42,593 nucleotides of DNA, from assembly GCF_014357575.1 (NCBI RefSeq), contig NZ_JACONW010000041.1:1-42593 (forward strand), read 5' to 3'. This document shows, one piece after another, positions 29,132 through 38,289 of this stretch. How positions within the stretch are numbered: the first letter of the stretch is position 1; the number at the start of each line of letters is the position of its first letter. A program made the position numbers and the translations under genes. This stretch comes from Pseudomonas folii (GTDB lineage: Bacteria; Pseudomonadota; Gammaproteobacteria; Pseudomonadales; Pseudomonadaceae). The notes below the pieces were generated by a model. That model made no database searches and was not told where the DNA came from. It was given only the letters and a program-made list of their open reading frames with translations.

Positions 29132-32119
29132 TTACTCACTGTCCAGATGCAGTGGGCTGATCACGCTGCCATCTTTCTCTGCCTGACCAAGCCTGGCATC
29201 GACAAAATAGACGCGCTCGTCTTCGAGCTTACCCTTGTCCACAAGGTAATCCTTGATGCTGCTTGCACGGTTCTGCCCGAGTTCGCGCAACAGTACCTCG
29301 TTGCCGCTCCAGAACTGAATAATCTCGGAACGCATCTTGTTGGAACGCTCCTCCTTGCCCAGGTCCGCCCATTGCGCTGGCGGCTGCTTTTTCAGGCGTG
29401 CGCGGTAAATGCCTTCCAGCATCGGAGCTTTTTCGCTGTCAGGCACATCAACCATGGCCGCTCTGGCCGGAACCTTGTCGCCGCGGCGCTGAAGGATCTT
29501 GTAGTACGTGTATTGGTATTCGCGTTCAAGACGCTGCTGGGCGAGGAACGGGCCATCGCTGCTCGCCGCACTGGTGCCTTCAATCTCAAGACGCAGGGTA
29601 GGGCGTTCTTTGAGGGCTGCTGCGAGCTTATCCAGTGCTTTCTGGGTGTCCGGGCTCAGTTCGGTGGCTCCGGGCGCGAACCTTATGCTGCTCAAGTCCT
29701 CAGAGCCTCCGCCGCCGACCAATCCGCCAATGAACTTGAACGGCGATGCCGCGGCACGGACAACAAGATTACGCAGGGTCTGCCAGACAATCGGCATGAC
29801 GCTGAACTGGGGGTTATTCAAATCCCCGGAGACCGGCAGCTCAATGGAAATCTTGCCGTCCACGTCTTTGAGCAGCGCCACTGCCAGTCGCAATGGAAGA
29901 TTGACGGCGTCTGGGCTATCAACCTTCTCGCCCAGTTCCAGCTGCTCGACCACAACCTTGTTTTGAGCCAGCAGCTGGCCTTTGGTGATCTTGTAATGCA
30001 GGTCCAGATTGAGTCGACCCTTGCGGATGCGATACCCGGCGAACTTGCCCGAGTACGGCGTCAGTGTGGTCAGTTCCACGCGTTTGAAGCTGGTGGCGAT
30101 GTCCAGCGCAGACATCGGGTCAAATGGGTTCAGGCTGCCTTTGATCGTGACCGGCGCATACCTGTCCACTTTGCCGTTGACGTCGACCGTGGCAGGGCTG
30201 GATTGGCGATTATCCAGCGTGCCGATACGCCCATTGAGTTGCTGAACCGCGGTGGCGAAGTTCGGTGTAAGGCTGAAGTCAGCAAAGTTGGCTGAACCGT
30301 CATTGATATTCACTTCGCCGATACGAATGCCCAGCGGCTTTTCCTTGGGGGCTGAAGCACTGGTCTTGGCGACTGGCTTTTTGTCTGCCGGTTGCGGGAT
30401 CAGCAGGTCATCGATATTGGTCGTCCGGTCATTATTGATCATGAAGCGCGCATAAGGCTGCTCCAGATTGACCCTGGCAATGTTCAGACTGTCGCCGTGC
30501 TCGTAATTGAGGCCTTCCAGCGTGAGCTTTTGCCACTTGAGGAAGTCACGTTTTTTCTGCGTATCCAACGTGTGCAACTGTTCAACTTGCGCCTTGCCAT
30601 TGATAGTGAACGCCAGTGGTTCGGTGCTTTTAAGGTTGACCGCCAGATTGCTCCCCAGCATGCCGCTGCGCAGTTCAAGCTGAATGAACGGGCTGATGTA
30701 AGCCTGAGCCACACGTAGATCGATGTCTTTGGTGGTGACCTGCAGCTTTGCGCTGACCGGGTTCAGATTGACATCGCCCGCAGCGGTAAGCTTGCCCTGC
30801 TTGCCCACGCCGGTATCGAGCTTCAGGGTAAACGGTGATTTGTTCAGGCTGTCGAAGTTTTGCATGTCCAGATTCAACGGGCCCACGTCCAGCGCGACCG
30901 GCTCTTTCTGGCTGCGGTCTGCAAGGTGGACCTGGTAGTCACGCAGTTGCACGTCTTTGAGCAGCACTTGCCATGGCTTGGAAGCGGCCGCTGGTTTGGC
31001 AGCAGTTGGTTGAGCATCGGCCGTGGCGGGTGCCGGTGCAGCCTTGTCGTCCACCGCAGGTTTCGCGTCAGGTGCGGCGGCTGATTTGGCAGCAGGTTTG
31101 GTGGGCTGACTCGCGAACAGCTTTTGCCAGTCAAGCTGACCATCTGCTTCCAGCGCTGCCCAGGTTTCCAGCCGGTTACTGCGGACCTTGCCGACCGTGA
31201 CTAATTGTTTAGCCAGATCGACGGAGCTCTCGGTGACGTCAAGGCGCTGCAAGCGCGCCAGTGGACGTCCATCCGGAGCGTCGATGGCGAACGGCGCAAT
31301 GCTTAGCGCGGTGTCGGTCAGCTTGAATTCGGTTTCTTTCGAAAGATTGAGCGAATAGGCGGTGCTGAAATTGAGTACGCCGTCTTTCAACACCAGTGGC
31401 AGCGCGTCACGCACGTAAGGCCACCAGAGCTTCATCTTGCTGTCAGTGACTTTCAAAGTGCCTTGTGAGGTGATTGGAATCAGGCTTATACGTCCGACCC
31501 AATCAATCTGACCGCCATCCGGGCCTGCGGCGACCAGTGTCATATCCGCATTGTCTTCAGGCAATGTGCTGAGGTTTTTCAGCTCAAAGTTCAGTTTGTC
31601 GTAAAGGAACTCAATGGGTTCGCCAGGGCGCATGTCTTTAAAATGCACGTAACCGTCGGCCAGCTTGATCTCGTCGATACGCAGCGGGAAAGGCTTGCTG
31701 GCCGGTTCATCGGCGGCAGCGGGTTCACTCGGCGGCAGCTTGAAAAGCTGAGTCAGGTTCAGCGCGCCGTTTTTATCGAACAACAGCTCTGTCTTGGGCT
31801 TGACCAGCTCAATGGCCTGCAAATGCAGGGCGCGGGTCCATAGGCTATCGATCTGCAGATCGGCGTAAAGCTTTTCAAAAGCAATCTGTTCTTTGCCCGG
31901 CGCGCCGATATTCAGGCCCCACAGGGTCAGCTTCAGGCTGTAGGGATTGAACTCAATACGCTCCAGTCGTGCCGGAACGGTGGAATACTTCTCCAGTTGC
32001 TGGTTGGCAATGCGCAAACCAACACCGGGCAAAATCAGAAAGCCCAGAACGTTATAGAGTCCGAAAACGACCAGCAGGGTACCAATCGTGCGTATCAATC
32101 CTTTGGACATGTGAGGCAT
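29132..32119 (-). CDS. DUF748 family (AsmA-like) envelope protein
   Basis: 995-aa protein with one N-terminal membrane segment (GTLLVVFGLYNVLGFLILPGV, about 12-33) and a very long periplasmic body rich in repeating beta-strand units, as in AsmA-like/DUF748 proteins that are thought to bridge the envelope and move or organise lipids. An Ala/Pro/Lys-rich linker (about residues 345-385) splits two halves. Near residues 820-858, FAPGATELSPDTQKALDKLA and the following RPTLRLEIEG resemble the OmpA C-terminal peptidoglycan-binding fold. Start 32119 (MPHMSKG) or the Met three codons later; not decided. Downstream partner: DUF2845 gene. Function unproven. Confidence 0.85.
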   Translation of the reverse strand: MPHMSKGLIRTIGTLLVVFGLYNVLGFLILPGVGLRIANQQLEKYSTVPARLERIEFNPYSLKLTLWGLNIGAPGKEQIAFEKLYADLQIDSLWTRALHLQAIELVKPKTELLFDKNGALNLTQLFKLPPSEPAAADEPASKPFPLRIDEIKLADGYVHFKDMRPGEPIEFLYDKLNFELKNLSTLPEDNADMTLVAAGPDGGQIDWVGRISLIPITSQGTLKVTDSKMKLWWPYVRDALPLVLKDGVLNFSTAYSLNLSKETEFKLTDTALSIAPFAIDAPDGRPLARLQRLDVTESSVDLAKQLVTVGKVRSNRLETWAALEADGQLDWQKLFASQPTKPAAKSAAAPDAKPAVDDKAAPAPATADAQPTAAKPAAASKPWQVLLKDVQLRDYQVHLADRSQKEPVALDVGPLNLDMQNFDSLNKSPFTLKLDTGVGKQGKLTAAGDVNLNPVSAKLQVTTKDIDLRVAQAYISPFIQLELRSGMLGSNLAVNLKSTEPLAFTINGKAQVEQLHTLDTQKKRDFLKWQKLTLEGLNYEHGDSLNIARVNLEQPYARFMINNDRTTNIDDLLIPQPADKKPVAKTSASAPKEKPLGIRIGEVNINDGSANFADFSLTPNFATAVQQLNGRIGTLDNRQSSPATVDVNGKVDRYAPVTIKGSLNPFDPMSALDIATSFKRVELTTLTPYSGKFAGYRIRKGRLNLDLHYKITKGQLLAQNKVVVEQLELGEKVDSPDAVNLPLRLAVALLKDVDGKISIELPVSGDLNNPQFSVMPIVWQTLRNLVVRAAASPFKFIGGLVGGGGSEDLSSIRFAPGATELSPDTQKALDKLAAALKERPTLRLEIEGTSAASSDGPFLAQQRLEREYQYTYYKILQRRGDKVPARAAMVDVPDSEKAPMLEGIYRARLKKQPPAQWADLGKEERSNKMRSEIIQFWSGNEVLLRELGQNRASSIKDYLVDKGKLEDERVYFVDARLGQAEKDGSVISPLHLDSE

Positions 32120-32232
32120 CGTCTCTCTTTATCGGACTTTATGGGAGCTCCTTGGAGTATGGCATGCCAATCTGGTTCCGAAGGCACCGCCTCTCCATGT
32201 CGTAGGATATTTCCCTAAACTCTGTACGGTGA

Positions 32233-33249
32233 TCAGAGGTGCAAGATCAGGGTCTTCAGCGGTGGCTGATTGTCCATTGAGGGAAAGTCCACAGCGGGCG
32301 GCATGACCTGCCAATCGCGGACCGGCCGCCCGCTCTTGGTGGCGCAGCGCAATACCTGCTCGCGCCAATCATCCATGCTGACTTTTGCCAGGTTATTGCA
32401 GCAGATCAATACGCCATCTTCGGCGGTGGTCAGCAGCGCAGGCTTGAGCAGGCTTTGATAATCACGCAGCAAGTCCACTGTGCCGAAAGCGCTTTTCGCC
32501 CATGCGGGTGGGTCGAGCAGGACCAGATCGTACTGGCGCTGCTCAAGCTTCACGTAATCGGGCAGTTTGTGACCGCGTCGCTGGGTGACGGGCAGACCTG
32601 CCAACTGACGGATTGCTGGGAAGTAGTCGGACTGGATGAACGACATACCCGGCAGGTGCGGATTAAGTGCGCCGTTTTCACGACCGACTGCCAGGTTGCC
32701 TTCCGCGAAGTCCAGGTTGCACACCTCGCTGGCACCGCCCGCCGCCGCACTCAGGCCAACACCGCAGGTATACGCAAACAGGTTGAGCACGCTTTTGCCT
32801 TTACTGTGCTGCTTGACCCAACCCCGAGTGTTGCGCAGGTCAAGAAACAACAACGGATCTTGCCCGGCATGTCGCCCACGCACGCGATAATTGAGGCCCC
32901 ATTCGTGGCCGATCAAGTCTTCCAGTGCTGCGGGTTCGGCTTTGTAGACGGCGTCTTCGCGATCAATCCGCGAGTTACCTTGGGAGCGGTCGTTGTAAAC
33001 CAGCAGGAAATCCAGGCCCAGCCGGGCGTTTACGGCAGCGTGCAGCTCAAGCAATACGTCGCGCTCAAGGCGCGTATGGAAACTCTGCACCAGCAATTGC
33101 GGACCGTAGCGGTCGATGGTCAGGCCGCTGGCGCCTTCCTGGCTGCCGTGGAACAGCCGATAACAATCCGTACCTTGCTGATGCAGTTCGGCGAGCAGAG
33201 GTTGACGGTTATCGAGGGCGACACTAAGCGCCTGAATCAAGGAAGACAT
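32233..33249 (-). CDS. class I SAM-dependent methyltransferase, RlmI/RlmK-like
   Basis: 338-aa protein of the COG1092 type (rRNA large-subunit cytosine methyltransferases). SAM motif I is VLNLFAYTCGVGLSAAAGGA (about residue 155), the acidic motif II follows in VCNLDFAEGN, and the catalytic motif LVLLDPPAWAKSAFG is at about 245. The N-terminal part (GLTIDRYGPQLLVQ, LLVYNDRS) fits the family's EEHEE domain, but a full PUA domain is not obvious, so it is shorter than RlmI (396 aa). Substrate unknown; 23S rRNA is a guess from the family. It stands alone between the DUF748 gene and a REPIN. Confidence 0.85.
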   Translation of the reverse strand: MSSLIQALSVALDNRQPLLAELHQQGTDCYRLFHGSQEGASGLTIDRYGPQLLVQSFHTRLERDVLLELHAAVNARLGLDFLLVYNDRSQGNSRIDREDAVYKAEPAALEDLIGHEWGLNYRVRGRHAGQDPLLFLDLRNTRGWVKQHSKGKSVLNLFAYTCGVGLSAAAGGASEVCNLDFAEGNLAVGRENGALNPHLPGMSFIQSDYFPAIRQLAGLPVTQRRGHKLPDYVKLEQRQYDLVLLDPPAWAKSAFGTVDLLRDYQSLLKPALLTTAEDGVLICCNNLAKVSMDDWREQVLRCATKSGRPVRDWQVMPPAVDFPSMDNQPPLKTLILHL

Positions 33250-33341
33250 GCAAAGCGCCTTGGCTGGATGTAGGCGCGGCAGTTTATCAGGTCAGGCCTG
33301 ATGTCAGGTTGTGAATGCAATACCAGCGGGATCTGCGCAAG

Positions 33342-33435
33342 ACGTGGGACCTGCTTTAGCCGGGAAGGCGGCATTTGTTTCGATACACATTTGGCGGATG
33401 TACCGGCCTCTTCCCGGCTAAAGCCGGTCCCACGT
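33342..33435. repeat. REPIN, family A, copy 2
   Basis: 94 bp: left arm 33342-33367 (one change, CCTGC for CCGGC), right arm 33410-33435 identical to copy 1, spacer 42 bp. By hand about 29 of 42 spacer bases match copy 1. Between the methyltransferase start and the thiolase end. Confidence 0.9.
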
Positions 33436-33495
33436 CAGCTAGCAAGGTCTTCCACAGGGATCGCATTCCAATGCAGCCACCTGTGGAGGTTTTGA

Positions 33496-34674
33496 TTACC
33501 GCGCCAACGCCAGCGCCACGCCTTGGCCACCACCAATACACAAAGTCGCGAGGCCTTTTTTCGCGTCGCGCTTGATCATCTCGTGCAGCAGGGTGACCAG
33601 CACGCGGCAGCCTGATGCGCCAATCGGGTGGCCCAACGCAATGGCTCCGCCGTTGACGTTGACCTTCGCCATGTCCCAACCCAGCTCTTTACCGACGGAC
33701 AATGCCTGTGCGGCAAAGGCTTCGTTAGCTTCGATAAGCTCCAGTTGCTCAATCGACCAACCGGCTTTATCCAGGCAGCGACGGGTCGCACTGACCGGGC
33801 CGATGCCCATGATTGCCGGGTCAACACCGGCATTGGCATAGGCGGCAATGCGCGCCAGTACGGGCAAGCCCAACTCCGCAGCCTTGGCCGCACTCATCAG
33901 GATTACCGCAGCCGCGCCGTCGTTCAGCGAAGAGGCGTTACCCGCCGTCACCGAACCGTCCTTCTTGAAAGCGGGTTTGAGTTTGCCCAGTGTTTCAGCG
34001 GTGGTGCCTGCGCGCGGTTGCTCGTCGGTTGCGAAGGCCACAGGGTCGCCTTTGCGCTGAGGGATCAGAATCGGCGTGATCTCATCAACGAAGCGTCCAC
34101 CCTCAATCGCAGCAACGGCTTTCTGCTGAGAGGATGCGGCGAACGCATCCTGAGCTTCGCGGCTGATTTCGTACTTGTCAGCCAGATTTTCCGCCGTGAT
34201 GCCCATGTGATAGTCGTTGAAGGCATCCCACAAACCATCGCTGATCATCGTATCCACCAGCGTGCTGTGCCCCATGCGCAGACCGGTTCGTGCGCCCGGC
34301 ATAACGTAGTTGGACAGGCTCATGTTTTCCTGGCCGCCTGCAATGATCACCTCGGCGTCGCCACAGCGAATCGCCTGGGTTGCCAGGTGCAGTGCCTTAA
34401 GGCCCGAGCCGCAGACTTTATTGAGGGTCATCGCCGGAACCGCAAAGGGCAGGCCTGCCTTGATCGCTGCCTGGCGCGCCGGGTTCTGACCGGCGCCGGC
34501 CGTGAGCACCTGCCCCATGATCACTTCATCGACCTGCGCACCATCGAGTCCAGTCTGCGTCAGAAGCTGGCGAATAACCGCTGCGCCCAGATCGACTGCG
34601 TAAACATTCGCCAGTGAACCCTGGAAGCTTCCGACAGCGGTACGAGTAGCGGCAACGATAACGACGTCTTGCAT
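33496..34674 (-). CDS. acetyl-CoA C-acetyltransferase (thiolase)
   Basis: Thiolase II type enzyme that condenses or cleaves acetoacetyl-CoA. Start ATG 34674 ([20 protein letters not shown], 392 aa) with AGGA at the right distance; an in-frame GTG at 34689 is the alternative. The nucleophile Cys is in [12 protein letters not shown] (about residue 88), with the GQENMS region, NEAFAAQ, the catalytic His in [16 protein letters not shown], and the second Cys in [15 protein letters not shown]. All catalytic residues are present. No partner beta-oxidation, PHB or leucine-degradation gene lies next to it, so the pathway cannot be fixed from context. atoB/phaA/phbA-like. Confidence 0.95.
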   Translation of the reverse strand: MQDVVIVAATRTAVGSFQGSLANVYAVDLGAAVIRQLLTQTGLDGAQVDEVIMGQVLTAGAGQNPARQAAIKAGLPFAVPAMTLNKVCGSGLKALHLATQAIRCGDAEVIIAGGQENMSLSNYVMPGARTGLRMGHSTLVDTMISDGLWDAFNDYHMGITAENLADKYEISREAQDAFAASSQQKAVAAIEGGRFVDEITPILIPQRKGDPVAFATDEQPRAGTTAETLGKLKPAFKKDGSVTAGNASSLNDGAAAVILMSAAKAAELGLPVLARIAAYANAGVDPAIMGIGPVSATRRCLDKAGWSIEQLELIEANEAFAAQALSVGKELGWDMAKVNVNGGAIALGHPIGASGCRVLVTLLHEMIKRDAKKGLATLCIGGGQGVALALAR

Positions 34675-34824
34675 GGCGCAGATCCTCACTTTTATTGGTT
34701 TACCTCAGGCACGGAGCAGATGGCCTGACGGGCTGTGATAGAAGGCTTTCGATAGAAGAGAATACATGTTGGCACAGAAGGCGGTTCAGCTTCCAACCGA
34801 GAACTGCCCGGTCCGATTCTGCGA

Positions 34825-35691
34825 TTACAGCCCCATCCGCCGCCGCGCTCGATGAATCGACCCGTTGCGAACCGCCCAGCGCAACACCGGCGCGCTGCGC
34901 TTTACGCTTGCGCGGATCATGCGTCGCTGGAGCGGGGTTTGCTGCACGCCCAGCATCTCACTCGCCCAGTTCGGTAACAGATCAATGCCCGCCTGCATCA
35001 TCAGTGCGCCCATGGGCTTGGCCAGCAGGCTTGGCGCGGGTGCGTTCAGCAGGATGCGCAGCACTTCCCGGCTGCGCTCGTCGCACAGTAATTGAGGGCG
35101 TATCTGTTGCAGATAATCGGCAATGGCCTGGGCAGAGCGGGGCACGTTCCTGGCGCCGAGACGTTCTGCAATCACGGCGGTTTCGTCGTAGTACTTATCC
35201 TGATCGGCGAGGGAAAGTTCGGGATTGAGGTAACGAAGATGCGCCGCGAGGAAGTTGCTGACTTCAGCTACGTGTACCCATGTCAGCAAATCCGGGTCGC
35301 TTGCGGCATAAGGTCGGCCGTCCGGCGCGGTGCCGGTGACCTGTAAATGGATGGTCCGGACTTTATCGATCAACCAGTTGGCGTCATGGGTAGAGCCAAA
35401 CGTTGTGCCCGAAATAAATTGCCCGGTGCGCCGCAGCCGGCCGAGCATGTCCTGGCGAAAGTTGGAGTGATCCCAAACCCCCGCCAACGCCAGGGGATGC
35501 AAGGCTTGCAGCATCAGAGCGCTGATACCGCCAATCAACATGGAAGGAAAATCGCCATGGACTTGCCAGCAGATGGCGTCCGGCCCGAACAAACCCGGAT
35601 CGCCCTTGGGATTTTCCAGATCGAGTTGGCCGAGGGATAAGCCTGTCAGGCTCATGACCTGGGTTTCGATACGACTGCGGATGAATTCCAT
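34825..35691 (-). CDS. oxygenase MpaB family protein (DUF2236)
   Basis: 288-aa all-helical protein. Family hallmarks: GPDAICWQVHGDFPSMLIGG, LMLQALHPLALAGVWDHSNF, RTGQFISGTTFG and WVHVAEVSNFLAAHLRY, with conserved His and Arg that bind heme in characterised relatives such as latex-clearing protein. MpaB-type members act as oxygenases; the substrate here is unknown. No signal peptide seen. It lies 150 bp upstream of the thiolase on the same strand, so co-transcription is possible but not shown. Confidence 0.85.
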   Translation of the reverse strand: MEFIRSRIETQVMSLTGLSLGQLDLENPKGDPGLFGPDAICWQVHGDFPSMLIGGISALMLQALHPLALAGVWDHSNFRQDMLGRLRRTGQFISGTTFGSTHDANWLIDKVRTIHLQVTGTAPDGRPYAASDPDLLTWVHVAEVSNFLAAHLRYLNPELSLADQDKYYDETAVIAERLGARNVPRSAQAIADYLQQIRPQLLCDERSREVLRILLNAPAPSLLAKPMGALMMQAGIDLLPNWASEMLGVQQTPLQRRMIRASVKRSAPVLRWAVRNGSIHRARRRMGL

Positions 35692-35736
35692 GGGGTCTCA
35701 TTAGGCAAAACACAGCAATTCCGGTCGCATGTGGCC

Positions 35737-35805
35737 TGTAGGAGCCAACTTGTTGGCGAGGCGGTGTGTCAGGTGTATTACCTCGCCAACAAGTTGGCTC
35801 CTACA
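35737..35805. repeat. REPIN, family B
   Basis: Perfect 25-bp inverted arms (35737-35761, 35781-35805; arm core GGAGCCAACTTGTTGGCGAG) around a 19-bp spacer, 69 bp in total. Different sequence family from the 94-bp copies. Confidence 0.88.
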
Positions 35806-35966
35806 AGTCCGGGATGCGCCATGTATGCCGACCATGCCCCGCTTCGCCCTTTGATTCAAGTCTTGTCAACGATGCAGTAGATATCTGTTACCTAAGCTCA
35901 CTAAATACCCCGGAGATAGGCCTGTTCCGACAGACTTCTCCCTTTCCTCTGAGTGAAGTTTCCTAG

Positions 35967-36111
35967 AAAATCCTGACCCCTTGCGTGGGTGGATTTTGCT
36001 CTCTAGGCTGCGCCGGTCACTGCTCATCAGTGATCGGGTTTAGCAGCCTGAGAAGAGAAGCCACGCATGAATACCGCTTATGGCGGCTTTGCGTGGGGCA
36101 CTTTCGAGTGC
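35967..36111 (+). ncRNA. structured leader upstream of the DUF6124-like gene
   Basis: Four successive stems are readable: AAAATCC/GGATTTT (35967-35997); AGGCTGC/GCAGCCT (36005-36049) enclosing GTCACTG/CAGTGAT (36016-36034); CCACGCA/TGCGTGG (36061-36096); and GCACT/AGTGC with a TTCG loop (36098-36111). This density is well above the neighbouring gaps and ends 100 bp before the gene's ATG. It may be a cis-regulatory RNA or an independent small RNA. Also overlapped by an open frame from ATG 36067. Function unknown. Confidence 0.4.
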
Positions 36112-36211
36112 GCCGGTTCTGGCTATCTTCCCGGTCTGCTAACCCGCGACAAAGCCGCCACCCTCAATCGTTTAGCAGCGATTGTCCGGTGGCCCCATAA
36201 GGAAGAAAGCC

Positions 36212-36424
36212 ATGAAAAAAGTAACACCGGATCCACCAGACATTTCCCTCGAACAATCTTTATTGCACATCAGCGAACTCCTGCGTTGCGCTGCCGCGAC
36301 GGCGTACGAATCAGGCGACAGCCTCAACGGCCCGAAACGTGACCTGGCGTTTTCGGTGGTGCATTTGATTGGCATGGCCAGGACTGAACTGGATCGGTCG
36401 TTGGCGCGGGTTGAGGCGCACTGA
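36212..36424 (+). CDS. short DUF6124-like protein
   Basis: 70-aa cytoplasmic protein, MKKVTPDPPDISLEQSLLHI, then helical LRCAAATAYESGDSLNGPKRDLAFSVVHLI and RTELDRSLARVEAH. The MKKVTPDPP opening and the Gly-Pro-Arg-Asp/Ala-rich helix followed by a final helix are typical of the Pseudomonas-restricted DUF6124 family, of which this is a short version lacking the usual middle segment. Start ATG 36212 is set by GGAAG at 36201-36205. Single gene between a folded leader and a REPIN. Function unknown. Confidence 0.65.
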   Translation: MKKVTPDPPDISLEQSLLHISELLRCAAATAYESGDSLNGPKRDLAFSVVHLIGMARTELDRSLARVEAH

Positions 36425-36449
36425 GCCCGGCGCAGGAAGCAAACTTACG

Positions 36450-36543
36450 ACGTGGGACCGGCTTTAGCCGGGAAGAGGCCAGTACAGTTGACACATTTGT
36501 ATTGTTAGAAAGACCGCTTTCCCGGCTAAAGCCGGTCCCACGT
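36450..36543. repeat. REPIN, family A, copy 3 (inverted orientation)
   Basis: 94 bp core: left arm 36450-36475 identical to copy 1, right arm 36518-36543 with one change. The pairing extends outward by four more bases on each side (TACG/CGTA). The spacer, read on the opposite strand, matches copy 1 at about 28 of 42 positions, so this copy is inverted relative to the other two. Confidence 0.9.
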
Positions 36544-36564
36544 CGTACATCTGCTTGCAGGCGT

Positions 36565-36603
36565 AAAAAACAAAACCCGCCGTCTCTTGCGAGAACAGCG
36601 GGT
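36565..36603 (-). terminator. intrinsic terminator of pgi
   Basis: On the minus strand ACCCGC/GCGGGT pairs with an inner TCTC/GAGA stem and GCAA loop, followed by TTTTGTTTTTT, 22 bp after the pgi stop. Confidence 0.8.
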
Positions 36604-36624
36604 CTGGGTATTGCTTGAGGCCAA

Positions 36625-38289
36625 TCAGCCGCGGTGACGGCCGCGGAAGTAGTTGATCAGACCTTGAGTCGAAGCATCATCGGCTGGCTTTTCGGTGCCG
36701 CCAGTCAGGCGTTGGTAAACGGCTTTACCCATTTCCTTGCCCAACTCCACGCCCCATTGGTCGAAGGCATTGATGCCCCAGACCACGCTCTGCACGAACA
36801 CCTTGTGTTCATACATCGCCACCAGCGCACCCAGGCGACGAGGGCTGATGCGCTCGACCACCAGGGTGTTGCTCGGACGGTTGCCCGGAATGACCTTGTG
36901 CGGTGCAAGCTTCTGCACGTCTTCTTCGCTCAGGCCTTTGTCGCGCAGTTCGGCTTCGGCTTCGGTGCGGGTCTTGCCGATCATCAGGGCCTGGCTCTGG
37001 GACAGGCAGTTGGCGTATAGCCACTGATGGTGATCGGACACCGGGTTGAAGCTGACGATCGGCACAATGAAATCTGCCGGAATCAGCTGGGTGCCTTGAT
37101 GCAGCAATTGATGATAAGCATGCTGGCCATTGCAACCTACGCCGCCCCAGATCACCGGGCCAGTGTCAGTCAGCGCAGGCGTACCGTCCTGACGGACGCT
37201 CTTGCCGTTGGATTCCATGTCCAGCTGTTGCAGGTGCTTGGTGATGTTACGCAGGTAGTGGTCGTAAGGCAGGATCGCGTGGCTCTGCGCGCCCCAGAAA
37301 TTCCCGTACCAGACGCCCAGCAAACCCAGCAGCACAGGCATGTTCTGCTCGAAATCTGCGTTCAGGAAGTGTTGATCCATGGAGTACGCGCCGGACAACA
37401 GTTCCTTGAAGTTGGACATGCCGATGGCCAGCGCAATCGGCAGACCAATAGCCGACCACAGCGAGTAACGACCGCCGACCCAGTCCCACATCGGGAAGAT
37501 GTTTTCTTCGCGGATGCCAAATGCCACGGCCGCTGCGTTGTTGCTCGACACGGCGATGAAGTGACGATACAGCTCGGCCTCGGAACCGCCTTGTGCCAGA
37601 TACCAGGCACGCGCCGCAGTGGCGTTCTTGAGGGTTTCCAAGGTGGTGAAGGTCTTCGACGAAACGATAAACAGCGTCGTTTCAGCACGCAGCTTCATGG
37701 TCAGCTCGTGGAACTCACTGCCATCGATGTTCGCCAGATAGTGACAGCGCACGCCTTTCTGCGCGTAGGACAGCAGCGCTTCAGACACCAGCTCGGGGCC
37801 GAGGAACGAGCCACCGATGCCGATGTTCACCACGTCGGTGATCGGCTTTTCGCTGTAACCGCGCCACAGGCCATCGTGAATACGGCCGACCAGATCAGTC
37901 ATCTGGTTCAGCACTTTGTGTACTTCAGGCATCACGTTGACGCCGTTGACCTGCAGTTTGTCGCCAACCGGGCGGCGCAGCGCGGTGTGCAACGCCGGGC
38001 GACCTTCGGAGGAGTTGACCAGTTCGCCGTCGTATTGCGCCTTGATGGCATCTTTGAGGCCCACTTCGTTGGCCAACTGGACCAGCAAGTCACGGGTCTC
38101 TGCGTTGATCAGGTTTTTCGAGTAATCGAGAAACAGTCCGCAGCTGCTGAGGGTGAATTGGTCGAAACGCTGCGGGTCAGCATTGAAGGCTTCGCGCATG
38201 CTGAAATCCTGCATGGCTTGGCGGTGTTGGTTGAGCGCCTGCCATGCGGGCAGGGCGGTCACATCAGAAGGGGTGCGGTAGTACGCCAT
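36625..38289 (-). CDS. pgi: glucose-6-phosphate isomerase
   Basis: Interconverts glucose-6-phosphate and fructose-6-phosphate. The 554-aa protein carries [14 protein letters not shown] (about residue 150), the phosphate-binding [15 protein letters not shown] (about 210), signature 1 region [20 protein letters not shown] (about 268), the catalytic Glu region [18 protein letters not shown] and signature 2 region [20 protein letters not shown] near the C-terminus. The ATG follows AAGGAAACCCGCAGCG. Length normal. It is transcribed away from panC with a 392-bp gap holding a REPIN, and is ended by a terminator. Confidence 0.98.
   Translation of the reverse strand: MAYYRTPSDVTALPAWQALNQHRQAMQDFSMREAFNADPQRFDQFTLSSCGLFLDYSKNLINAETRDLLVQLANEVGLKDAIKAQYDGELVNSSEGRPALHTALRRPVGDKLQVNGVNVMPEVHKVLNQMTDLVGRIHDGLWRGYSEKPITDVVNIGIGGSFLGPELVSEALLSYAQKGVRCHYLANIDGSEFHELTMKLRAETTLFIVSSKTFTTLETLKNATAARAWYLAQGGSEAELYRHFIAVSSNNAAAVAFGIREENIFPMWDWVGGRYSLWSAIGLPIALAIGMSNFKELLSGAYSMDQHFLNADFEQNMPVLLGLLGVWYGNFWGAQSHAILPYDHYLRNITKHLQQLDMESNGKSVRQDGTPALTDTGPVIWGGVGCNGQHAYHQLLHQGTQLIPADFIVPIVSFNPVSDHHQWLYANCLSQSQALMIGKTRTEAEAELRDKGLSEEDVQKLAPHKVIPGNRPSNTLVVERISPRRLGALVAMYEHKVFVQSVVWGINAFDQWGVELGKEMGKAVYQRLTGGTEKPADDASTQGLINYFRGRHRG

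Larger units (their letters stand above)
35692..36211. other. 520-bp gap: REPIN plus folded leader region
   Basis: Contains a family B REPIN at 35737-35805, an unassigned stretch 35806-35965 in which I see no clear promoter or gene, and a chain of stems from 35967 to 36111 ahead of the DUF6124-like gene (listed separately). Confidence 0.6.

Noticed and set aside
29147..30295. 382-codon plus-strand frame under the DUF748 gene
   Set aside because: Antisense shadow; the minus-strand DUF748 frame has signal-anchor and family pattern.
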